Assembly: GCF_002327085.1 (NCBI RefSeq)
Contig: NZ_CP023429.1
Location: 1-64,000, forward strand
Direction of reading: 5' to 3'
DNA length: 64,000 bases
Source: Neisseria weixii
Lineage (GTDB): Bacteria > Pseudomonadota > Gammaproteobacteria > Burkholderiales > Neisseriaceae
The translations under genes were made by a program, and so were the position numbers. Positions 18,670 to 27,501 of this stretch are shown here, one piece after another (the stretch's first letter is position 1; each line of letters starts with the position of its first letter). Under the pieces are notes generated by a model. That model was not told the origin of the DNA. It worked only from the letters and a program-made list of their open reading frames with translations, and searched no databases.

Positions 18670-19017
18670 ATGCGTTTAAACCACAAACAGGGCGCGGCAG
18701 GCGAAGATGCGGCGCTGGCTTTTTTGCAGCAGCAGGGCTGCCGGCTGGTGGCGCGCAACTGGCATTGTCCGTATGGAGAAATCGACCTGATTGTCAAAAA
18801 CGGTAACATGATTCTGTTTGTTGAAGTAAAATACCGCAAAAACTGGCAATTCGGCGGGGCGGCCTACAGTATTTCTTCGTCCAAATTATTGAAATTGCAA
18901 CGAAGTGTAGAGTATTATCTGCAACAACACGGCCTGAATCACGCGCCATGCCGCTTGGATGCGGTGCTGATTCAGGGAAGCCAACCGCCCGAATGGGTGC
19001 AAAACATCACAGGTTGA
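18670..19017 (+). CDS. yraN: YraN/UPF0102 endonuclease-fold protein
   Basis: At 115 residues it has the complete UPF0102 pattern. GAAGEDAALAFLQQQGCRLVARN is followed by PYGEIDLIVKNGNMILFVEVKYR, which carries the E..D...E.K catalytic signature of the restriction-endonuclease-like fold. In the family the role is not firmly known; a part in DNA processing or repair is proposed. The gene has a weak AGGGGAACAAGAT ribosome-binding region and lies 8 bases ahead of gmhA, so they are likely co-transcribed. Confidence 0.9.
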   Translation: MRLNHKQGAAGEDAALAFLQQQGCRLVARNWHCPYGEIDLIVKNGNMILFVEVKYRKNWQFGGAAYSISSSKLLKLQRSVEYYLQQHGLNHAPCRLDAVLIQGSQPPEWVQNITG

Positions 19018-19025
19018 TTGATTAG

Positions 19026-19619
19026 ATGACGACATTACAAGAGCGCGTGGCGGCGCATTTTAGCGAAAGTATCGAAGCCAAACGGCAGGCGGCGCAAGTG
19101 TTGGCCGAGCCGGCCGCAGAAGCCGCGCAATTGCTGCTGCAATGCTTGATGAACGACGGTAAAATTTTGGTGTGCGGCAACGGCGGTTCGGCTGCCGATG
19201 CGCAACATTTTGCCGCCGAGATGACCGGCCGTTTTGAAAAAGAACGCATGGAATTGGCGGCCGTGGCGCTCACCACCGACACTTCCGCACTCACCGCCAT
19301 CGGCAACGATTACGGCTTCGATCATATTTTCAGCAAACAGGTGCGCGCTTTGGGCCGCTCCGGTGATGTGTTGATCGGGATTTCCACTTCGGGTAATTCC
19401 GGCAACGTCATCGAAGCGATGAAAGCGGCGCACGAGCGCGACATGCATGTCATTGCCATGACCGGCCGTGACGGCGGCAAAATGGCGGCCATGCTGAAAG
19501 ACAACGATGTGTTGCTCAACGTGCCGCACCCGCGTACCGCCCGCATTCAGGAAAACCATATCCTGCTGATTCACGCGATGTGTGACTGCATCGACACCAT
19601 GCTGCTCGAAGGCATGTGA
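19026..19619 (+). CDS. gmhA: SIS-domain isomerase, phosphoheptose isomerase GmhA (or DiaA)
   Basis: GmhA converts sedoheptulose 7-phosphate to D-glycero-D-manno-heptose 7-phosphate for lipooligosaccharide inner core. The SIS fold shows [21 protein letters not shown] with the Glu used for catalysis, the phosphate loop [14 protein letters not shown], and a conserved His in QENHILLIH. The C terminus ([20 protein letters not shown]) and the gene neighbourhood also resemble DiaA, a DnaA-binding paralogue. The retained Glu and His favour an active isomerase, and neisserial homologues are usually called GmhA. It is 197 residues long, follows yraN, and is ended by a DUS pair at 19626-19657. Confidence 0.85.
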   Translation: MTTLQERVAAHFSESIEAKRQAAQVLAEPAAEAAQLLLQCLMNDGKILVCGNGGSAADAQHFAAEMTGRFEKERMELAAVALTTDTSALTAIGNDYGFDHIFSKQVRALGRSGDVLIGISTSGNSGNVIEAMKAAHERDMHVIAMTGRDGGKMAAMLKDNDVLLNVPHPRTARIQENHILLIHAMCDCIDTMLLEGM

Positions 19620-19687
19620 TTTCTGTTCAGACGGCCTCATTAAAAAGGCCGTCTGAAACCTGTTTGACATCATCCGAAAGGACGTTT

Positions 19688-20290
19688 ATGAACAAACCAT
19701 TCAAAACTTTATTGGCAGCGGCTTTGTTGGCAGCAACTTTGAGCGGCTGCGTCAGCGCTGTGGTCGGCGGCGCGGCTGTCGGCACCAAATCTGCGGTTGA
19801 CCGCCGCACCACCGGCGCACAGGCCGACGACAATGTGATGGCTTTGCGTGTCGAGCAAACCGCATTGTCTTACCTGCGCCAAAACAACCAAACCGCTGAT
19901 TACCAACCTAAAATCAATGTGGTCAGCTACAACCGCCGTTTGTTGTTGCTGGGTCAGGTAGCCACCGAAGGCGAAAAACGTTTTGTCGAACAAATCGCCC
20001 GTTCCGAACAGGCTGCGGAAGGCATTTACAACTACATCACTGTAGCCACGCCTAGCCGTACTTTTGGTAACGTCAGCGCCGATACTTGGGGTACATCCAA
20101 AGTGCGCGCCACTTTGCTGGGCGTGAGTCCGGCCACCCAAGCACGCACCAAAATCGTCACTTACGACAACGTGACTTATGTGATGGGCATTCTCACGCCT
20201 GAAGAGCAGGCGTTGGTTACCCAAAAAGTCAGCACCACACTTGGCGTGCAAAAAGTCGTGACCCTCTATCAAAACTACGTTCCACAATAA
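19688..20290 (+). CDS. dolP: BON-domain lipoprotein DolP (GNA2091-type antigen)
   Basis: The signal peptide ends in the lipobox LSGC with the lipidated Cys at residue 21. Two BON domains follow (about residues 45-115 and 120-195; for example INVVSYNRRLLLLGQVATEGEK and YDNVTYVMGILTPEEQ). DolP (YraP) is an outer-membrane lipoprotein that supports envelope integrity and OMP assembly. Its meningococcal form, GNA2091, is the accessory protein fused to fHbp in a MenB vaccine. At 200 residues it is full length. The start at 19688 follows AAAGGACG. It is separated from gmhA by a DUS hairpin and ended by another at 20294-20324. Confidence 0.93.
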   Translation: MNKPFKTLLAAALLAATLSGCVSAVVGGAAVGTKSAVDRRTTGAQADDNVMALRVEQTALSYLRQNNQTADYQPKINVVSYNRRLLLLGQVATEGEKRFVEQIARSEQAAEGIYNYITVATPSRTFGNVSADTWGTSKVRATLLGVSPATQARTKIVTYDNVTYVMGILTPEEQALVTQKVSTTLGVQKVVTLYQNYVPQ

Positions 20291-20293
20291 TAA

Positions 20294-20324
20294 AGAGGCC
20301 GTCTGAAACCGTTCAGACGGCCTT
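20294..20324. terminator. DUS inverted-repeat terminator of dolP
   Basis: AGAGGCCGTCTGAA and TTCAGACGGCCTT form a tight hairpin behind dolP. Confidence 0.65.
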
Positions 20325-20366
20325 ACCGAATCCTTGATTCGCCACACCAACGGACAGTTTCTATTC

Positions 20367-20986
20367 ATGGCAAAACAGCAATTCCAACTCAGACCCAAAC
20401 ATTTAATCACGGCCACCTTGGTTGTGTGCGTTTTGGCCATTATTGTGCTGATTATCGGCGTGCTCGGCACCTTCAAACCGCGCGACGAAGAGCGCCGTCA
20501 GGAAGAGCAAGCACAAAACAGCAACGCGAAGCCAATCGTGTTGAAGTATGGAAACCCAACGGCAGCAACAGTCAGGAAACCGTTATCCTGAACCCTGATG
20601 CCGTCAACGCGCCACGCCGTCAAGCAGGCGCACAAAACGCAGCGGATAGCGACGAACAGGCCGCGCGCAACCCATTTATCAATTCTTCGCCGTCACGCAG
20701 CCGTGCCGAATCGCGTGAATCGCCGGAGCAACCGCGTCGCGCCCGCCCACGCAGCGACAGCGAAATCAATCGTGCGCGTCCGGCAGAAACCCAGCCGGCC
20801 CAGCCGTCGCCATCGCTGCAAAGCCCGACAGTGGCGCCGCCGCGTCCGGCAGAGCAAGCCGTGCCTGTTCAACCCCATAGCGGGCCCAAGCCCGAACCAC
20901 GTCCCGATCCGAAACCTGAGCCGCGGCCGGCACAGGCACCGCAACCTAAACCGCAGCAAAAAGAAGTCATTGATAATTTGTTCTGA
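20367..20986 (+). pseudogene. Proline-rich single-pass membrane protein, frameshifted
   Basis: The first frame starts at 20367 with a basic cytoplasmic tip (MAKQQFQLRPKHLITATL), one membrane helix (residues about 15-38) and a charged linker. It then goes out of frame and stops at 20591. The other frame carries on with QQREANRVEVWKPNGSNSQ and a long Pro/Arg/Gln-rich periplasmic tail with PKPEPRPDPKPEPRP, ending at 20986. Adding one A to the run at 20515-20518 joins them into about 207 residues. The layout resembles FtsN/TonB-like envelope-spanning proteins, but no SPOR or TonB C-terminal domain is present and I do not recognise the family. Confidence 0.65.
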
Positions 20987-21029
20987 TGTGCTTGCGGCCA
21001 GCCACAGTTTTAAACCTTTCAGACGGCCT

Positions 21030-21172
21030 GAGACCTTTGCAAACTCCCCATCTTTGGTACAGCTCTTCGTTATGCGCTGCTCGAAAGCTTGCCTGTCTTG
21101 ATGATAGGTCTGCGCTTTCTGCCCTGCGCTCACTTGGAACTGTACCTGAATCCGGGAGTTTGCAAAGGTCTC
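21030..21172. mobile_element. 143-base MITE with IS1106-type ends
   Basis: The element has 19-base inverted ends, GAGACCTTTGCAAACTCCC and its complement, and no coding capacity. The first 14 bases are identical to the ends of the IS1106-like element at 61376-62582, so it is probably a non-autonomous derivative. It adjoins a DUS half (TTCAGACGGCCT) on its left. The flanks GGCCT and TGCCT may be an imperfect 5-base target duplication. Confidence 0.75.
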
Positions 21173-21173
21173 T

Positions 21174-21212
21174 GCCTAGGGAACGCTTAATATGCGTCCC
21201 ATGACTAGGCAG
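21174..21212 (+). promoter_or_regulatory. Hairpin in the map leader
   Basis: GCCTAG (21174-21179) and CTAGGC at the far end enclose an inner stem GGGA.CGC/GCG.TCCC around 21180-21201. It lies about 27 bases before the map start, so it could be an attenuator, a transcript-stabilising hairpin, or the remnant of a small repeat. Confidence 0.35.
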
Positions 21213-21238
21213 TCTGAAAACATGAAGGAATGTATGAA

Positions 21239-22020
21239 ATGATGGATCAAGTTGTAATCAAAACCCCAGAAGAAATCGAGAAAATGCGCGAGCTCGGCCG
21301 CTTGGTCGCCGAAGCACTCGATTACATTACCCCGTTTGTCAAACCGGGCATCACCACCAATGAAATCGACAAGCTGGTGTACGACTACCATGTCAATGTG
21401 CAAGGCGGCTATCCTGCACCTTTGAATTACGGCAATCCACCGTATCCGAAATCATGCTGTACTTCTGTCAACCATGTCATCTGCCACGGTATTCCGGATG
21501 ACAAGCCTTTGAAAGAAGGCGATATTCTGAATATCGATTTAACCATTAAAAAAGACGGTTTTCACGGCGATTCCAGCCGCATGTTTACCGTTGGCGAAGT
21601 CAAACCGTTTGCCCAACGCCTGATTGACGTGACCCACGAATCGATGATGGCCGGTATCGAAGCAGTGAAGCCGGGCGCAACTTTGGGCGATGTCGGTTAT
21701 GCCTGCCAGCAGGTGGCTGAGAATGCGGGCTATTCGGTGGTGCAGGAATTCTGCGGACACGGTATCGGCCGCGGTTTCCATGAAGCGCCGCAAGTTTTGC
21801 ATTATGGCCAAAAAGGCCAAGGTCTGGTGCTCGAGCCGGGCATGATTTTTACCGTTGAACCCATGATTAACCAAGGCAAACGTCATTTGCGTATCCTCCC
21901 GACGGTTGGACCGTGGTAACGAAAGACCGCTCTTTGTCTGCCCAATGGGAACACGAAGTTTTGGTGACCGAAACCGGCTATGAAATCTTGACCATCAGCC
22001 CGGCAAGCGGCAAACCATAA
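21239..22020 (+). pseudogene. map: Methionine aminopeptidase (type I), frameshifted near the end
   Basis: Map removes the N-terminal Met from new proteins using two divalent metal ions. The first frame carries NHVICHGIPDD, the metal ligands in NIDLT and HGDSSRMF, GHGIGRGFHE and IFTVEPM. It then stops early at 21919 after RILPTVGPW. The normal continuation [23 protein letters not shown], with the last metal ligand Glu, is present in another frame up to 22020. One base is missing near 21896-21900. Map is essential, so a sequence error is the likeliest explanation. The start is probably 21239 (or 21242), given AAGGA at 21225-21229; the ATG at 21230 is too close to it. Confidence 0.85.
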
Positions 22021-22307
22021 TTAAATTGTTTAGTTTTGTAAAAATTTTGCGAAGTTTGGATTCATTCTTCAAAATAAAATATTGATTATTATGCAAATTA
22101 TTTTTTGAAATATTTATGTAAGAAATATTTATTCGGATTATGACGAGTGCAATAAAACTTCTTTCGAATAATCTGTCTAATATATTTGTACGATGGGGTA
22201 TTCATATAGATCTTATGCTTTAATTTAGTGCAGGCAATGTGTTTGCCTGACTGAGCAAGGTTTTTAGGGATACTGCTAGACTAAATATACGATAAGAAGG
22301 AAACCTC
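22021..22307. other. AT-rich intergenic region
   Basis: This 287-base gap between map and the XRE gene is strongly AT-rich and without ORFs. It presumably carries the promoter of the downstream regulator. No DUS or known repeat was seen. Confidence 0.5.
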
Positions 22308-22601
22308 ATGAAGTCGTTTGAGAAAATTGACAATATCCGCGACATCCGCAAAAAACTCGGTTTAAATCAAATGGACTTTTGGAGCCGCATCGGTGTGACC
22401 CAGTCCGGTGGTTCACGTTACGAGTCCGGCCGCAATATGCCTAAGCCGGTACGTGAGCTGTTGCGTCTGGTGCATATCGAACGCGTGGATTTGTCAAAAG
22501 TCAACCGCGATGATTTGGCTGTTGCTTCCTTGCTGAAAAACCGCGATCCGGAGCTGTATGCTTCTTTGAAAAAAGAAGCCAAGGCCGACAAAAATAAATA
22601 A
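22308..22601 (+). CDS. XRE-family helix-turn-helix regulator, 97 aa
   Basis: The N-terminal half has an XRE-type helix-turn-helix: IRDIRKKLGLNQMDFWSRIGV, then TQSGGSRYESGRNMPKPV. It resembles the Cro/CI fold but with an unusual GGSRYE recognition-helix region. The C-terminal half is charged (ELYASLKKEAKADKNK). It is preceded by AGAAGGAAAC and a long AT-rich leader, and is monocistronic with a DUS terminator at 22643-22683. Targets are unknown. Confidence 0.8.
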   Translation: MKSFEKIDNIRDIRKKLGLNQMDFWSRIGVTQSGGSRYESGRNMPKPVRELLRLVHIERVDLSKVNRDDLAVASLLKNRDPELYASLKKEAKADKNK

Positions 22602-22642
22602 GCTGTATTGTTTATGGCTGTCGCCAAGCAGAGGTAAACCCG

Positions 22643-22683
22643 AGGCCGTCTGAAACGCAAATCTCGTTTCAGACGGCCTTTTT
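22643..22683 (+). terminator. DUS inverted-repeat terminator
   Basis: GAGGCCGTCTGAAACG and CGTTTCAGACGGCCTTTTT give a 14-base stem with a T-run, behind the XRE gene. Confidence 0.75.
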
Positions 22684-22793
22684 GCGTTATAATCAAGCCT
22701 ATTTCATTTTCGACATCCGCTGCCTTTTGAAGCGTAAACGTTTTATAGTGCAGGGCGGATGTTTTGTCATATTCCCACCAAACAGAATCCATC

Positions 22794-25624
22794 ATGCTAG
22801 ACAAATACAATCCCGCCGAAATCGAAGGCAAACATTATCAAAACTGGGAAAAACAAGGCTACTTCCAACCCCACATGGATTTGGCCAAGCCCGCATTCTC
22901 GATTCAACTGCCGCCGCCGAATGTAACCGGTACGCTGCACATGGGGCACGCGTTCAACCAAACCATTATGGACGGCTTGACACGCTACTACCGCATGAAA
23001 GGCTGCAACACCGCCTGGGTTCCCGGCACCGACCACGCCGGTATCGCCACGCAAATCGTGGTTGAGCGGCAATTGGCGGCAGCAAACATTTCACGCCATG
23101 ATTTGGGCCGTGAAGCCTTCTTGGAAAAAGTATGGGAATGGAAAAACATTTCCGGCGGCACGATTACCGAACAAATGCGCCGCGTCGGCTGCTCGGCTGA
23201 TTGGTCGCGCGAATACTTCACCATGGACGACGTGCGCGCCGAAACCGTGACCGAAGTGTTTGTGCGCCTGTTTGAACAAGGCCTGATTTACCGCGGCAAA
23301 CGCTTGGTCAACTGGGATCCGGTGTTGGGCACCGCCGTGTCTGATTTGGAAGTGGAAAGCGTGGAAGAGCAAGGCTCGATGTGGCACATCCGCTATCCGC
23401 TGGCCGACACGCCGTCTGAAAGCGTGATTGTTGCTACTACCCGCCCCGAAACGCTGTTGGGCGACGTGGCCGTGGCCGTGAATCCGAAGACGAACGCTAT
23501 GCCCATTTCATCGGTAAAGAGCTGGTGTTGCCGCTCACCGGCCGTAAAATTCCGGTGATTGCCGACGGATATGTGGAAAAAGATTTCGGCACCGGCTGCG
23601 TGAAAATCACCCCGGCACACGATTTCAATGACTACGAAGTCGGCAAACGCCACGACACCGTTTTAGTGAACGTGTTCGACTTGGAAGCCAAAGTATTGAG
23701 CCAAGCCGAAGTGTTTAACTTCAAAGGCGAAGCACAATCAGGCTTTGCCTTGCCGGAAAACTATGCCGGACTCGACCGCTTTGCCGCACGCAAAAAAATG
23801 CTGGCCGATTTGGAAGCGCAAGGCTTGCTGGCCGAAGTGAAACCACACACGCTGATGACGCCGAAAGGTGACCGCACCGGCTCGGTGATTGAGCCTATGC
23901 TCACCAGCCAATGGTTTGTGGCGATGTCGGCCACGCCAAACGGCGGCGAGCCGGAGAGTGAGTTTAAAGGCATGAGCTTGGCGCAAAAAGCCAAACACGC
24001 CGTTGACAGCGGTGCGGTAAAATTTATCCCTGAAAACTGGGTCAACACCTACAACCAATGGATGAACAATATCCAAGACTGGTGTATCTCGCGCCAATTG
24101 TGGTGGGGTCACCAAATTCCGGCTTGGTATGACGCGCAAGGCAATGTATTTGTTGCCCGAAACCAAGCAGAAGCAGAAAAATTGGCCGGCCAAACCGGTT
24201 TGACCCGCGATGAAGACGTGTTGGATACATGGTTCTCATCGGCGCTGGTGCCGTTTTCAACCTTGGGTTGGCCGTCTGAAACCGATGAATTAAAAGTCTT
24301 TTTGCCAAGCAATGTGTTGGTGACCGGCTACGAGATCATCTTCTTCTGGGTGGCGCGCATGATTATGATGACCACCCACTTCACCGGCAAAGTACCGTTT
24401 AAAGACGTGTACATCCACGGCATCGTGCGCGACCACGAAGGCAAAAAAATGTCCAAATCCGAAGGCAATGTGATTGACCCGGTGGATTTGATTGACGGCA
24501 TCGATTTAGAGCAGCTGTTGGTGAAACGCACCACCGGCCTGCGCCGCCCTGAAAAAGCGCCGCAAGTGGTTGAAGCCACGAAGAAACTCTTCCCCGAAGG
24601 CATTCCTGTGTTCGGCGCCGACGCGCTGCGCTTCACTATGGCCAGCTACGCCAGCCTCGGCCGCAGCGTAAACTTCGACTTCAAACGCGCCGAAGGCTAC
24701 CGCAATTTCTGCAATAAATTGTGGAACGCCACCAATTTCGTGTTGATAAACGTGGAAGACAAAGACTGCGGCCAAAACGAAACCGATCCGTTGGCCTATA
24801 CCTTTGTTGACCAATGGATTATCGGCCGCCTGCAACAAACCGAAGCCGCCGTGACCGAAGCTTTCGACACCTACCGCTTCGATCTGGCCGCACAAACGCT
24901 GTATGAATTCGTGTGGAACGATTTCTGCGACTGGTACATCGAGCTGGCCAAAGTGCAAATCCAAACCGGCTGTCCGACCACACAGCGCACCACCCGCCGC
25001 ACGCTCGTGCGCGTATTGGAAGTGATCCTGCGCCTGCTGCACCCGATTATGCCGTACATCACCGAAGAGCTATGGCAAACCGTCGCGCCGCTGGCCAACG
25101 CCAAGCAAACCGACAGCATCATGATTGCCGCATGGCCGGTAGCCGATGAAGGCAAAATCGTTCAGACGGCCTTTGATAAAATGACCGCGCTGCAAGACCT
25201 GATTGGCGCCGTGCGTAACCTGCGCGGCGAAATGGGCATTGCCCCGAACGTCAAAGCGCCGTTGTTTATCGAAGGCAGCAACGACATTGAAGACCTGCTG
25301 AAATACCTGCCGTCAATGACACGCCTGACCGAAGCCAAACTGGTTGAAACCCTGCCGGAAGGTGACGATGCTCCAGTAGCCGTATGCAACGGCGCACGCC
25401 TGATGCTGAAAGTGGAAATCGACAAAGCCGCCGAAACCGCGCGTCTGACCAAAGAAGCCGAAAAACTGCAAAAAGCCTTGGACAAACTCAACGCCAAACT
25501 GAGCAAACCCGGCTACACCGACAAAGCACCGGCGCATTTGGTTGAAAAAGACCGCGCCGAATTGGCCGAGTTGGCAGACAAAATGGCTAAAGTGCAAAGC
25601 CAATTGGCGAAATTGAAAGATTGA
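22794..25624 (+). pseudogene. valS: Valyl-tRNA synthetase, one frameshift
   Basis: ValS charges tRNA-Val. The class I signature HMGH lies at residues 49-52 ([15 protein letters not shown]) and the second, KKMSKSEGNVIDP, is intact further on. The C terminus is a coiled-coil tRNA-binding arm (ARLTKEAEKLQKALDKLNAK). The frame is lost at [11 protein letters not shown]: the first frame ends at 23558, while the editing and catalytic domains continue in another frame from about 23487. Restoring a G near 23486 yields [21 protein letters not shown] and a full-length enzyme of about 944 residues. Since valS is essential and the rest is intact, this is almost certainly a one-base sequence error. Confidence 0.9.
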
Positions 25625-25665
25625 TGATTGAGTTGAATAACTTGATTTTAGTCTTGCAATGATAA

Positions 25666-25703
25666 CAAGGCCGTCTGAAAGTTTATCCTTTCAGACGGCC
25701 TTG
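25666..25703 (+). terminator. DUS inverted-repeat terminator of valS
   Basis: CAAGGCCGTCTGAAAG and CTTTCAGACGGCCTTG make a 16-base perfect stem. Confidence 0.7.
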
Positions 25704-25708
25704 TACTA

Positions 25709-25812
25709 TATAGTCGGAGAATTGAAAAATGCCTAGGGTCGTGCCTTTTCATACGATTATGTACGGTCTTAGGTTCGCAGCTTTGTATGATTTGTTTACT
25801 TCTCCGACTATA
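25709..25812. mobile_element. 104-base Correia-like MITE with unusual ends
   Basis: Perfect 13-base inverted ends, TATAGTCGGAGAA (25709-25721) and TTCTCCGACTATA (25800-25812), enclose 78 bases that can also fold back. There is no coding capacity. The size, the TATAGT ends and the flanking TA recall the Correia repeat enclosed element, whose ends are TATAGTGGATTAA. The rest of the end sequence differs, so it seems to be a distinct family. It lies 21 bases beyond the lipoprotein gene end. Confidence 0.6.
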
Positions 25813-25833
25813 AAATTAAGCCTCCAATCAAAA

Positions 25834-26894
25834 CTATTGCGCCACTGCACCAATCACACCTTGCCAAGCATTTTTACCGTCGTGGTTCGCTTTACCGGTA
25901 AGTACGCTGCCGTTTGCACCATAAAAGCCACCGCTGAATGTCCCGTTTAAGACAGGCCGGTTGCCGCTGTTGTCGTGAAAAAACAAATGACCGCCGATAT
26001 CGCCGCGTTCTCCTACTGAGACACGCAACGGGCTTTTGGGTGAACGGTCTTGATGTAATTCCCAAAGGCCGCCCTTATTGTCATGAATCATCATCGACAA
26101 GGTTTTGCTGCCGCCGTAGTATTTTGCAGTCACATCAGCGTTCAGGAAATCAGTTGGGCTGTCAGTATAGTGATAATACATATTACCGCGATAGCTGATT
26201 TCATTGTCGCTTACCGGGCGGCGCATTTGGCTTCCATCTGCGCTTTGCAGGTAGTGGTAAACAATTTCCGTGCCTTCATATTCGCCGTAATCATTCATTT
26301 TTGGGCGGTTGACGGCGGCGAAGCCGTAGTAGCCGGTAATTTTGCCGTTGCTGTCACGCAGCGTGCGGATGTCCTTTTGGATGAATTGGTCTTGTGGCTG
26401 AACCAGCTCGATTTCTACCGTTTTACCTTGGCCGTTAAACACCATTTTCAGCGTATCGTCCAGCAGCAGACCGTGACGGTTTTCTAAACTTAACCGGCTG
26501 AATACATCTTGGTCACTTTCAACGGCAGTTTTGGGAGCTTCCTCTTTGGGCTGATCAGACTGTGGTGTATTTGCCTCAACTTTGGGCTGAACGGAGTGAG
26601 ATGGTTTGATGCCGGTTTTCGGTTCTTCCGGCTGCATTTTTACAGGTGGTTGAACTGGATGGCCCGGCTGATCGGCATCGGTATTAGGTGAAGCAGGAAC
26701 GCTCGGCTTATCGGCCGGTTCATGATTCGGTGTTTCAGATTTGGCCGTCTGCCCAATTTTCTCCGGAGATTGGGCAGACGGTGTCGGCGCAGCACTCGGC
26801 GATTTACCGCCGCCACCGCCGCAGGCAGCCAATAGACAAATGCTCAATATAGTGAGCGGAAAGATGTTCAGAAGATTTTTTCACGTTGCATCAT
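25834..26894 (-). pseudogene. Surface lipoprotein with TbpB/fHbp-like C-terminal barrel, frameshifted signal peptide
   Basis: The mature part begins with a Gly-run after the lipobox (LLAACGGGGGK). It continues with a Pro-rich low-complexity stretch of about 100 residues and ends with an eight-strand barrel-like domain (GTFSGGFYGANGSVLTGKA, WQGVIGA). This layout is typical of Slam-dependent surface lipoproteins such as TbpB, fHbp and NHBA. In the frame given, only eight residues precede the lipid Cys. Adding one A to the run of six (26876-26881) joins it to an ATG at 26894. That gives MMQREKNLLNIFPLTILSICLLAAC, a proper signal peptide preceded by GGGAA. Ligand unknown; no Slam gene is in the window. 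Confidence 0.65.
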
Positions 26895-27283
26895 GTCGTT
26901 TCCCTTACCTTAATAGTTAAAATCAAAATTATGCGGCTTGGTGGCCGCTATCGCTTTTATTTGTTCTTTGCTTGCTGATTAAGATAGGTTAAATAAGGCT
27001 TAGCCTATTTATAAGTTTTCAAGATTTAATCTATTATACGACTCGCATAATAGCCGAACCAAATGCTGTTATCGATTTTGAAACGATAACAAGAGAAAGT
27101 GTTGCTTTTAGAGTATTAGAGCTATTCAACTAAATTTCAATAAAGTATTTATATGCCTAATTGATTTTTCAGACGGCACATATAAATAACGTATAATCCG
27201 ATTATAACGCTGATTAAAGATCAAAGATTATGCAACCACCCACCGAAAACCATCATCAAAACTGAACCGTTTCCAAAAAAAAA
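26895..27283. other. Intergenic region with two palindromes
   Basis: About 390 bases lie between the divergent lipoprotein gene and a small ORF. They contain the dyad TAAATAAGGCTTAGCCTATTTA (26990-27011) and the hairpin GTTATCG/CGATAAC (27068-27090), both AT-rich and suitable as operators or transcript-end structures. A single DUS-like TTCAGACGGCAC lies near 27168. No ORF is convincing. Confidence 0.45.
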
Positions 27284-27442
27284 ATGCCACCGATGAAGCC
27301 CAAGCAGGAAAAGTGGGCGGATATTTCCGCAGAGCACGGCTTAAGTGGCGAATGGGCGGTAGCTGCGTGCTTGGATGAAACGCAGGTGAGTGATGAGCAG
27401 ATTGAGATGATTGAGATGATTGCAAATTTGTTTGGCAGATAA
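27284..27442 (+). CDS. Small acidic protein, 52 aa, unknown
   Basis: The product MPPMKPKQEKWADISAEHGL, then SGEWAVAACLDETQVSDEQI and EMIEMIANLFGR, looks like real protein: a basic start followed by amphipathic acidic helices, ending at a DUS-type terminator. The ATG is the last base of a ten-A tract plus TG, which is unusual, and no strong ribosome-binding site precedes it. The A-tract could slip during replication or transcription and alter the frame of any longer N terminus. A TATAAT-like promoter lies near 27190. I do not recognise a family. Confidence 0.5.
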   Translation: MPPMKPKQEKWADISAEHGLSGEWAVAACLDETQVSDEQIEMIEMIANLFGR

Positions 27443-27445
27443 AGT

Positions 27446-27486
27446 AAAATGCCGTCTGAAGACAATATGTTTTCAGGCGGCATTTT
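27446..27486. terminator. Bidirectional terminator with AT-type DUS
   Basis: AAAATGCCGTCTGAA and TTCAGGCGGCATTTT form the stem between two convergent genes. The left copy is the ATGCCGTCTGAA dialect typical of N. meningitidis and N. gonorrhoeae, in contrast to the AG-type copies around it. Confidence 0.7.
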
Positions 27487-27501
27487 CAGTTCGATCCTAT
27501 T

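Noticed and set aside
25729..25950. 73-codon plus-strand ORF across the MITE and lipoprotein end
   Set aside because: It is a chance frame through a repeat and the complement of a real gene, without a ribosome-binding site.
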